Positions 58,060 to 64,000 of a stretch of 64,000 nucleotides of DNA are shown here, piece after piece. Position numbers and translations under genes: made by a program. Each line of letters begins with the position of its first letter. Position 1 is the stretch's first letter. This stretch comes from Janthinobacterium sp051380875 (GTDB lineage: Bacteria; Pseudomonadota; Gammaproteobacteria; Burkholderiales; Burkholderiaceae_D), in NCBI RefSeq assembly GCF_051380875.1, contig NZ_JBNYXW010000017.1:1-64000 (forward strand). Reading direction: 5' to 3'. Under the pieces are notes generated by a model, which was given only the letters and a program-made list of their open reading frames with translations, had not been told where the DNA came from and ran no database searches.

Positions 58060-59603
58060 AACGAGACAATTTCACCATGTCGCTCGACCTGGGCAGTGAG
58101 CTGCTGATCGACAACTTTGCCGGTGGTGGCGGCGCATCCGAAGGTATCGAGCAGGCGTTCGGCCGCCCCGTCGACGTGGCCATCAACCACAATGGCGAGG
58201 CCTTGGCCCTGCACGCTGCCAACCACCCGCACACAGCGCACTATCAGGAAGACGTGTTTGCGGTTCACCCTGGCTTCATTACCGGCAATCGGCCTATTGG
58301 CCTGGCCTGGTTCAGTCCCGATTGCAAACACCACAGCAAGGCCAAAGGCGGCAAGCCGCGCGAAAAGAAGATCCGGGGTCTGGCCTGGGTGACGCTCAAG
58401 TGGGGCGCTTTCCAGATGCCACGCTGTATCGCCCTGGAAAACGTCGAGGAATTCCGCGATTGGGGGCCGCTGGACGACGAGGGCGATCCGATCGCCAGCG
58501 AAAAAGGGCGCACGTTCGGCGCCTTCATCGACGCACTGTCTACGGGCCTGGCAGCCGATCATCCGGACGTGCCTGAAATCTATGAAGCGCTGGGTGCCGA
58601 CTTCCCGATGGAACGCCTGTATCGCGGGCTCGGTTACAAGGTCGAATACAAGATTCTTCGCGCCTGTGACTTCGGTGTCCCGACCATTCGCAAGCGGCTG
58701 TTCATCTTCGCACGTCGTGACGGCCTGGCTATCCACTGGCCCACGCCTACGCACGGCAACCCGAAGCTGAAAGGCTTTGCCCAGTCGGGCCTGAAACCAT
58801 GGCTGACCGCCGCTGACTGCATCGACTGGTCCATCCCTTGCCCGAGTATTTTCACGCGCAAGAAGCCGCTGGTCGACAAGACGCTGGAACGCGTCGCCAA
58901 GGGCGTCATGAAGTACATCGTCAATGCCGACCAGCCTTTTATCGTGCCTGGTACCGGCGCGCCATTCCTGACGGAGCATGCGAACGGCTCAACCCAGCGC
59001 AATTTCAGCGCCACCGAGCCGCTGCGAACCCAGTGCGCCGAGATCAAGGGCGGCCACTTCGCACTGGTCAGTGCCATGTTGGCCAAGCATTACACCGGCG
59101 TGGTCGGCACGGCAGTCACCGTTCCTTTCGGCACCGTGACCACAGTGGATCATCACGCGGTGGTGGCCAGCACGATCATCAAGCTGCGTAATAACCAGTT
59201 CGGCCAGGACATGCTGGAGCCAATCCCAACGTTGACCGCCGGCGGTGGCCATGTGGCTGAAGTACGCGCCTTCCTGATCAAGTATTACAGCGAAGGTGGC
59301 CAGGATCAGCCGCTGACCGACCCGATGCACACAATCCCGACCAAGGACCGCATCGGACTGGTGACCATACGCGGCGAGGACTATGCCATCGTCGACATCG
59401 GCATGCGCATGCTGACGCCGCGCGAACTGGCGCGCGCCCAAGGATTTCCGGAGACTTACATTCTTGACCTGGTGCACAACGGCAAGCAGCTGACGAAGGA
59501 GGCCCAGGTACGCATGATCGGCAATAGCGTCTGCCCGCCGCTGGCGCGCGCGCTGATCGCTGCCAACTTTGAACATGAACAACAATTTGCGAGAGCCGCA
59601 TGA
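58056..59603 (+). CDS. Phage DNA (cytosine-5)-methyltransferase, Dcm-type
   Basis: A 515-residue C5 methyltransferase that would protect phage DNA from restriction. Motif I is FAGGGGASEG (21-30). The catalytic Cys90 lies in FSPDCKHHS, with Asp in place of the usual second Pro of the PPC motif. ENV (128-130, ALENVEEF) follows. RKRLFIFARR is motif VIII. MLTPRELARAQGFP and MIGNSVCPPLARAL are motifs IX and X. The insert (about 190-330) is the target recognition domain. No endonuclease partner is seen. It overlaps both neighbours. Confidence 0.87.
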   Translation: MKRDNFTMSLDLGSELLIDNFAGGGGASEGIEQAFGRPVDVAINHNGEALALHAANHPHTAHYQEDVFAVHPGFITGNRPIGLAWFSPDCKHHSKAKGGKPREKKIRGLAWVTLKWGAFQMPRCIALENVEEFRDWGPLDDEGDPIASEKGRTFGAFIDALSTGLAADHPDVPEIYEALGADFPMERLYRGLGYKVEYKILRACDFGVPTIRKRLFIFARRDGLAIHWPTPTHGNPKLKGFAQSGLKPWLTAADCIDWSIPCPSIFTRKKPLVDKTLERVAKGVMKYIVNADQPFIVPGTGAPFLTEHANGSTQRNFSATEPLRTQCAEIKGGHFALVSAMLAKHYTGVVGTAVTVPFGTVTTVDHHAVVASTIIKLRNNQFGQDMLEPIPTLTAGGGHVAEVRAFLIKYYSEGGQDQPLTDPMHTIPTKDRIGLVTIRGEDYAIVDIGMRMLTPRELARAQGFPETYILDLVHNGKQLTKEAQVRMIGNSVCPPLARALIAANFEHEQQFARAA

Positions 59604-59905
59604 AAATCTACATTGCAGGCCCTATGACCGGCCGCCCCGAATTCAACTACCCGGCATTCCACCAAGCCGCTGCGCTCTTGCGCGCTAATGGGCACGCTGT
59701 GATCAATCCTGCCGAGAACCCGGCGCCAGCGTGCGGCAGCTGGCTCGGCTACATGCGCATGAGCGTCGCCCAGGTGGCCAGCGTTGATTGCCTGGTGATG
59801 CTGCCTGGATGGGCGTTCAGCAAGGGCGCACGAATCGAATACTTACTGGCCAGGCTTTTAGGGCTTGGCGTTAAATCACTGAAGAAAATGGGAGCACGAG
59901 CATGA
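59600..59905 (+). CDS. DUF4406-like protein, nucleoside deoxyribosyltransferase fold
   Basis: A 101-residue protein beginning MKIYIAGPMTGRPEFNYPAF, then NPAENPAPACGSWLGYMRMSVAQVASVDCLVMLPGWAFSKGARIEYLLA (in parts). This is the DUF4406 signature, related to nucleoside 2-deoxyribosyltransferases. It may trim or modify nucleotides in the infected cell; function in phages is unknown. It overlaps the methyltransferase end by four bases. Confidence 0.78.
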   Translation: MKIYIAGPMTGRPEFNYPAFHQAAALLRANGHAVINPAENPAPACGSWLGYMRMSVAQVASVDCLVMLPGWAFSKGARIEYLLARLLGLGVKSLKKMGARA

Positions 59906-60171
59906 CAGCCGCCGAAACTGACATCTTGGTCAAACTGGCCGAGGCAATTGAAAAAATACAGCGTCCGGCGCTGCCACTATCCGTCGACCTTTGGGATATG
60001 GAAATGCTGGGGCAATACTTCAAGCGAAACCCGCAGGTAGTGCGCCAGAACATCGCCTGTCTCCCGAGCTTTCCAAAGGCGATCAGGCTGCCGACGAAAG
60101 CGAAATCGCACCCGCTGTACAGCGCCAAGGAGGTGATCGAGTGGGCGCAGCGTCACCGTGACAAAAATTGA
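59902..60171 (+). CDS. Excisionase-like small DNA-binding protein
   Basis: An 89-residue protein with a helix-turn-helix-like unit near the C-terminus (MEMLGQYFKRNPQVVRQNIACLPSFPKAIRLPTK..LYSAKEVIEWAQRH in parts), the AlpA/Xis pattern. It is the last gene of the right arm and converges on the integrase gene 21 bp away. By position it would direct excision from the tRNA site. Its DNA targets may be the arm repeats near the ends. Not confirmed. Confidence 0.6.
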   Translation: MTAAETDILVKLAEAIEKIQRPALPLSVDLWDMEMLGQYFKRNPQVVRQNIACLPSFPKAIRLPTKAKSHPLYSAKEVIEWAQRHRDKN

Positions 60172-60192
60172 TGCCCGGGAGTTGGCGGAGGG

Positions 60193-61176
60193 TTACAACT
60201 TCTTCGCCAACTCTGCGGCCGTCTCGTTGTAGTAGATTTGCAACATCGTCAAATCTTTGTGCCCGACCATGCGCGCCAATTCCAACACATTGAGCTTCTT
60301 GGCCAGCCGCGTGATTGCCTCATGGCGAGTGTCATGAAAGGTCATATCGACAACACCGGCAGCACCCCGGGCCTTCCGGAATAAAGCATCGAGGCTTGCC
60401 GCCGAAATACCAAAACATGTATCTTTGTCCCTTGGCAACAATGCAAGCAATTCAATTGCGCGCCCCGATAAAGGCACGGACCGCTTCGTGCCGTTCTTTG
60501 TGCGCGGTAAATGCGCCACATTGCCATCAATATCACCCCAGGCAAGTCCGCAAATTTCGCCGGCACGCATGGCCGTCTCGATTGCAAACAGGAAGGCGAC
60601 CGCAATTGCGGATGACTTGGTCGCGACTTCCCCATCGAAAGCCAGCGCCAGGCACAATCGCTCAATCTCGTCATCAGTGATGCGCCTGTCGCGCGGCGGG
60701 GGATTTTGCGGGCGCCGCACGTCGACTGTAGGGCTAGCAACGATCCACTTCCATTCACGGCGCGCAGTCGTAAAAACATGAGATAGCAAATTCATATCGC
60801 GATTCACGGTCGACCCGGCAACCGACAAGAGCCGATCATCGCGCCACTTGCCAAGGACGTCGGCTGTGACGTCGCACAGTTTCATCTCGCCAAGCGGAAC
60901 TCGGTCGACAACATGGCGGGATATCGCAGCCAACCGGATGCCCTCCCAGCGCGCACCGCGCTTGTGCGGCGAAACCTCGACGCCGTATCTGTCGAAGGCG
61001 TCCTGGCACGTTTTATCGGTGTTTACGCCCGTCACCGCCATGCGCCGCATCTGCGATTCGCGCTCGACAGCCCACGCCTGAGCCTCAGCCTTGGTTGGCA
61101 GCACCGCTGAATCGCGCGTGCCCTTGACCGAAATCTGGACGCGCCAGCCGGTTTTCTGTTTTGTAATCGATGCCAC
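60193..61176 (-). CDS. int: Tyrosine-type phage integrase
   Basis: A 327-residue recombinase that inserts and excises the prophage at tRNA-Leu. The arm-binding domain is at residues 1-55. The catalytic residues are Arg204 (TAMRAGEICGL), Lys227 (RTKNGTK), His281 and Arg284 (HDTRHEA), His306 (MVGHKDLT) and the tyrosine nucleophile Tyr315 or Tyr316 (IYYNET). The start is GTG at 61176 and lies 176 bp from attR, with the gene pointing away from the tRNA. Length is typical. No excision of its end is evident. Confidence 0.95.
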   Translation of the reverse strand: MASITKQKTGWRVQISVKGTRDSAVLPTKAEAQAWAVERESQMRRMAVTGVNTDKTCQDAFDRYGVEVSPHKRGARWEGIRLAAISRHVVDRVPLGEMKLCDVTADVLGKWRDDRLLSVAGSTVNRDMNLLSHVFTTARREWKWIVASPTVDVRRPQNPPPRDRRITDDEIERLCLALAFDGEVATKSSAIAVAFLFAIETAMRAGEICGLAWGDIDGNVAHLPRTKNGTKRSVPLSGRAIELLALLPRDKDTCFGISAASLDALFRKARGAAGVVDMTFHDTRHEAITRLAKKLNVLELARMVGHKDLTMLQIYYNETAAELAKKL

Positions 61177-61209
61177 TATCTAATCCCCGGGGAAAACATG
61201 GGGACATTA

Positions 61210-61227
61210 TGGGGATTTTTTGGGGAG
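61210..61227 (+). repeat. Right arm-type repeat of the prophage
   Basis: TGGGGATTTTTTGGGGAG, one mismatch from 18898-18915 and in the same orientation. It lies between the integrase start and attR. Confidence 0.5.
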
Positions 61228-61351
61228 TTGGTGATGTTTTTTAATCGCTTCGTATCGCAATTCCTAATGGATGGCGAGACAAAAAAATGGCGATAAACCC
61301 TTGATTTTATTGGATTTATCGCCATTTATCGCTTACTGCAAAATTGTCTAT

Positions 61352-61369
61352 TGGTGCCCGGAGCCGGAA
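61352..61369. repeat. attR core (within the tRNA-Leu 3' end)
   Basis: Eighteen bases shared with attL. Integration at the 3' end keeps the tRNA gene complete on this side. Confidence 0.87.
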
Positions 61370-61438
61370 TCGAACCGGCACGCCCTTACAGGCGGGAGAT
61401 TTTAAGTCTCCAGTGTCTACCAGTTTCACCATCCGGGC
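61352..61438 (-). tRNA. tRNA-Leu (anticodon UAA)
   Basis: An 87-base class II tRNA on the minus strand: 5' GCCCGGAT starts the acceptor stem and CCA ends it at 61352. The anticodon stem GGAGA/TCTCC closes the loop CTTAAAA, giving anticodon UAA (61402-61404). A long variable arm is present. It reads UUA and UUG. Confidence 0.97.
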
Positions 61439-61516
61439 AGCGCGGCAAGATTCTAGCACAAGTGATACTGATTACACCATCTTGCTCGGCAAATGCACCA
61501 TTGCCGCAGCTATGCG

Positions 61517-63016
61517 CTACTCACTGCCATGACTGTTCTCCCGCGCCTTTTCCCTTGCTTCGTCCGTTGACGCCAGCCCATTGAAGAACAGATTGAGCAG
61601 CACGGCGACGATGGCGGCCAACAGGATGCCGCTGTGCAGCAGGGGCGACAGAGCTTTCGGCATGTGCTGGGCGTATTGTTCGGCCACCAGCGGCAACATG
61701 CCGAAGCCGATGGACAGGGCCACGATGAAGAGGTTGTTGCGGTTGCTCTTGTAGTCGACGCCGGCCAGGATGCGGATGCCGGTGGCGGCGACCATGCCGA
61801 ACATCACCAGACCCGCCCCGCCCAGCACGAACGCCGGCACGGCTTCGGCCGTTTGCGCGATCTTCGGGATGACGCCCATGAGCAGCAGAATGATGCCAGC
61901 CGCGACGCAGACCCAGCGGCTGCGCACGCCCGTCACGCCCACCAGGCCCACGTTTTGCGAGAACGAGGTGTAGGGAAAGGTGTTGAAAATGCCGCCAATC
62001 AAGGTGCCCAGGCCATCGACGCGCAGGCCGCGGCTGATGTCGGCCCGCGTGATGCGCTTGTCCGTCATTTCGCCCAGCGCCAGGAACATGCCCAGGGATT
62101 CGATCATGACGACGATCATCACCAGGCTCATGGTCACGATGGCGACCAGGTCGAAGGTGGGCATGCCGAATTGAAAGGGCGTGACGATGGCAAACATCTT
62201 GGCGCTGGCCACCTTGGCGAAATCGGCCTTGCCCAGCGCGAACGACAGGGCCGTGCCGGCGATGATGCCGATCAACACGGCGATGTTCGACAGGAAACCC
62301 CGGCCATACTTGGCTACCAGCAAGATAACGGCCAACACGAAAAAGGCGATGCCCATGTTGTCGAGCGCGCCATAGCCGGGATTGGCGATCATCGGTACGG
62401 GGCCGGTGGGCGCGGGCAAGCCTGCTGCTGTCGCGGCCGTGGCCATCTTGACGAAAATGGGATCGGCAATTTGCGCCATGGCTGGCGGCCCACCCATGGC
62501 CCAGTTGATGCCCACGCGCATCAGCGACACGCCGATCACGGCGATGATGCTGCCCGTCACCACGGGCGGAAACAGCGCCAGCAAGCGGCTGATGAAGGGC
62601 GCGATCAGCATGGAAACGACGCCGGCACCGATCACGGCGCCGAAGATGCCGGTGATGCCCAAGGCAGGATTGCTGGCCATGGCGAGCATGGGGCTGACGG
62701 CGGCAAAGGTCACGCCCATCATCACGGGCAGGCGGATGCCGAAATACTTGCCCATTCCCAAGGACTGGATCAGGGTCACCAGGCCACAGCAAAACAGGTC
62801 CGCGCTGATCAGCGCCGCCACCTGCTCGGGCGGCAGCTTGAGGGCGCGGCCGACGATCAGCGGCACGGCGATGGCGCCGGCATACATGACCAGCACATGC
62901 TGCAAGCCCAGTGTGAACAATTTTCCGGCGGGCAGTATTTCATCGACCGGGGATGGCGCAGCAGGCGTGGCGCCAGGCACGCTGCGGTGGATGGATTTCA
63001 GACGGGGAGAGGCCAT
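61517..63016 (-). CDS. NCS2 family uracil/xanthine permease
   Basis: A 499-residue inner-membrane symporter for a nucleobase (uracil, xanthine or uric acid) with about 12-14 transmembrane segments. Landmarks: LGLQHVLVMYAGAIAVPLIVG (TM1), FGIRLPVMMGVTFAAVSPML, ESLGMFLALGEMTDKRITRADISRGLRVDGLGTLIGGIFNTFPYTSFSQNVGLVGVTGV (the family signature, in parts: GMFLALGEMTDKRITR, FNTFPYTSFSQNVGL). The C-terminus is hydrophilic. The specific substrate cannot be told from sequence. It lies beside tRNA-Leu, outside the prophage. Confidence 0.9.
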   Translation of the reverse strand: MASPRLKSIHRSVPGATPAAPSPVDEILPAGKLFTLGLQHVLVMYAGAIAVPLIVGRALKLPPEQVAALISADLFCCGLVTLIQSLGMGKYFGIRLPVMMGVTFAAVSPMLAMASNPALGITGIFGAVIGAGVVSMLIAPFISRLLALFPPVVTGSIIAVIGVSLMRVGINWAMGGPPAMAQIADPIFVKMATAATAAGLPAPTGPVPMIANPGYGALDNMGIAFFVLAVILLVAKYGRGFLSNIAVLIGIIAGTALSFALGKADFAKVASAKMFAIVTPFQFGMPTFDLVAIVTMSLVMIVVMIESLGMFLALGEMTDKRITRADISRGLRVDGLGTLIGGIFNTFPYTSFSQNVGLVGVTGVRSRWVCVAAGIILLLMGVIPKIAQTAEAVPAFVLGGAGLVMFGMVAATGIRILAGVDYKSNRNNLFIVALSIGFGMLPLVAEQYAQHMPKALSPLLHSGILLAAIVAVLLNLFFNGLASTDEAREKARENSHGSE

Positions 63017-63596
63017 TTATGCTCCATTTCCAGGGTTTCCGCGGCCCGGATGGACGCAGATGAAATGGGAAAGTACGAGAGAGACGGGACGACAGGAACA
63101 CAACGGCGGCGGCTGATGCATGCGAAGCTCCTTGGAATGAGGGAATGCCCAAGGCTAACCATGCACGCATCGTGCCAGGGTAGTTGTATACAGTTTGTGC
63201 CTACAAACTAGCGTCAAAGTACCAAGTCGCATGGCCCCCGCACCGATTTCAGGCACGCCGCCTGGCGCTCGCACCAAAACAGCTCTCCTGCAGCGCCAGC
63301 GCCTGGCGCGCACCTTCTTGATGGCGGCCGCCGCGTCTGCCGCCAGCTCGCCGATGTCCTTCTCGCGGCGCTGGCTGCGCGCGCCCTGGGCGCGATGCAG
63401 CCAGTGGTCAAGCGCATGGCGCGCGATATCGGCGATATGGTGGCTGACGTCGGATAACCCGGACCAGCGCAAATACCACCGCAAGCTCTGTCGCGGCAAC
63501 GAGTGTTTGATCGTGGGCAGGGTCGTGCGCAAGGAAAGCGACCGGATTTGAAATCGAAGTTTATCGTTTGATAAACTTCGATAAAGTAACGCGGAG
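63017..63596. other. Intergenic region between the permease and the CoA ligase
   Basis: About 580 bp. It contains a possible small minus-strand gene (63155-63532, listed) and the permease promoter. An AAGTTTATCG/CGATAAACTT palindrome-like element at 63558-63584 could form a hairpin after the CoA ligase gene. Confidence 0.35.
63155..63532 (-). CDS. Possible small hypothetical protein
   Basis: A 125-residue frame. The first 85 residues (SHHIADIARHALDHWLHRAQGARSQRREKDIGELAADAAAAIKKVRARRW in parts) have a plausible helical, mixed-charge pattern. The C-terminal part is less protein-like. The opposite strand has an overlapping frame of similar size, so either or neither could be coding. Confidence 0.3.
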   Translation of the reverse strand: MRTTLPTIKHSLPRQSLRWYLRWSGLSDVSHHIADIARHALDHWLHRAQGARSQRREKDIGELAADAAAAIKKVRARRWRCRRAVLVRAPGGVPEIGAGAMRLGTLTLVCRHKLYTTTLARCVHG

Positions 63597-64000
63597 TTAA
63601 GCCAACGCAGCCTGGATTTGCTGCAACGCTGCCGGATCGTCCATCGACGTCAGGTCACCCGGGTTGCGCCCTTCGCAGATGGCCTGGATCGAGCGGCGCA
63701 GCAGCTTGCCCGAGCGCGTCTTCGGCAATTGCGCCACAAAGAGCACGCGCGCGGGACGCGCCACGGCGCCCAACTGGCGGTCGACCACGGCCATCACCTC
63801 GCGCTCCAGAGCCGCCCTGTCCTCCACGCTTTCGGCCAACTGCGGGTTCTTCAGGATCACGAAGGCCATCGCCACCTGGCCCTTGAGCTTATTCTCCACG
63901 CCCACCACGGCCACTTCCGACACGTTCGGATGGCTGGTGATGCTTTCCTCGATCTCGCGCGTGCCCAGGCGATGGCCGGCCACGTTGATCACGTCGTCGG
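63597..64000 (-). CDS. prpE: Propionate/acetate-CoA ligase, C-terminal part
   Basis: The gene continues beyond the right edge. The visible C-terminal 134 residues are the AMP-binding C-domain: DDVINVAGHRLGTREIEESI and the acetyltransferase-target lysine region KTRSGKLLRRSIQAI, ending GDLTSMDDPAALQQIQAALA. The GDLTSMDDPAAL ending is closer to propionyl-CoA synthetase PrpE than to Acs. Such enzymes activate short acids to CoA esters. The loop Lys in RSGKLL is the usual acetylation site. Confidence 0.82.
   Translation of the reverse strand, partial: DDVINVAGHRLGTREIEESITSHPNVSEVAVVGVENKLKGQVAMAFVILKNPQLAESVEDRAALEREVMAVVDRQLGAVARPARVLFVAQLPKTRSGKLLRRSIQAICEGRNPGDLTSMDDPAALQQIQAALA

Larger units (their letters stand above)
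18843..61369. mobile_element. Siphovirus-type prophage integrated at tRNA-Leu(UAA), carries a DGR
   Basis: It is bounded by an 18-bp perfect repeat (TGGTGCCCGGAGCCGGAA) at 18843-18860 and 61352-61369. The right copy is the 3' end of tRNA-Leu. The integrase is at the tRNA side. The left arm has early, packaging, head, tail and lysis genes on the minus strand; the right arm has repressor, DinD-like, DGR, methyltransferase and excisionase-like genes on the plus strand. All expected structural modules are present without obvious frame damage, so the phage looks intact. About 42.5 kb. Confidence 0.93.

Noticed and set aside
61634..63211. Plus-strand frame (525 residues) opposite the permease
   Set aside because: His/Gln/Gly-rich antisense shadow of a transporter.

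Overview
The window reads as chromosome of a GC-rich betaproteobacterium, most likely an Oxalobacteraceae member such as Janthinobacterium or Massilia. This is inferred from the protein flavour and base composition; no marker gene was compared. A complete-looking siphovirus-type prophage of about 42.5 kb (18843-61369) sits at the 3' end of a tRNA-Leu(UAA) gene. It is bounded by an 18-bp perfect direct repeat, and its integrase lies next to the tRNA.

Left chromosomal arm (1-18842): the edge of an IS21-like element that rewrites the tail of an HNH endonuclease gene; an AlaC-type aminotransferase; a pentapeptide-repeat protein; three copies of a small RNA with an anti-Shine-Dalgarno CUCCUCC segment and an 8-bp terminator stem; the Prc protease; a chemoreceptor; a DUF2007 protein; thymidine kinase; an attC-like foldback; a cystathionine beta-synthase / gamma-lyase pair; a penicillin-acylase-family enzyme; a ParB-like protein; two DUF2939 paralogues; and a TonB-receptor pseudogene fused to an older integrase remnant.

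Prophage left arm (minus strand, 48.4 to 19.0 kb): a Cro-like regulator, small early genes, a primase-helicase, then packaging, head, tail and lysis genes in lambda-like order. The order is TerS, TerL, Mor-like activator, gpW, portal, protease-capsid fusion, cement, connectors, tail terminator, tube, G/GT chaperones with a frameshift site, tape measure, tip proteins, S74 fibre, lysis genes and spanins.

Prophage right arm (plus strand, 48.5 to 60.2 kb): an S24-type repressor, a DinD-like protein, a possible exported protein, and a complete diversity-generating retroelement (DGR). The DGR has three variable proteins, an Avd-like accessory protein, an adenine-rich template repeat (TR) and a DGR-type reverse transcriptase. 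All 34 differences between the TR and the three variable repeats (VRs) fall at TR adenines. Downstream lie a C5 methyltransferase, a DUF4406 protein and an excisionase-like protein, converging on the integrase.

The most interesting regulatory feature is that the operator/promoter of the Cro-like gene recurs, as an inverted copy, just upstream of the first DGR target. This suggests the phage lysogeny switch may control the DGR operon. Right of the prophage are tRNA-Leu, an NCS2 purine/uracil permease and the C-terminal end of a propionate/acetate-CoA ligase.
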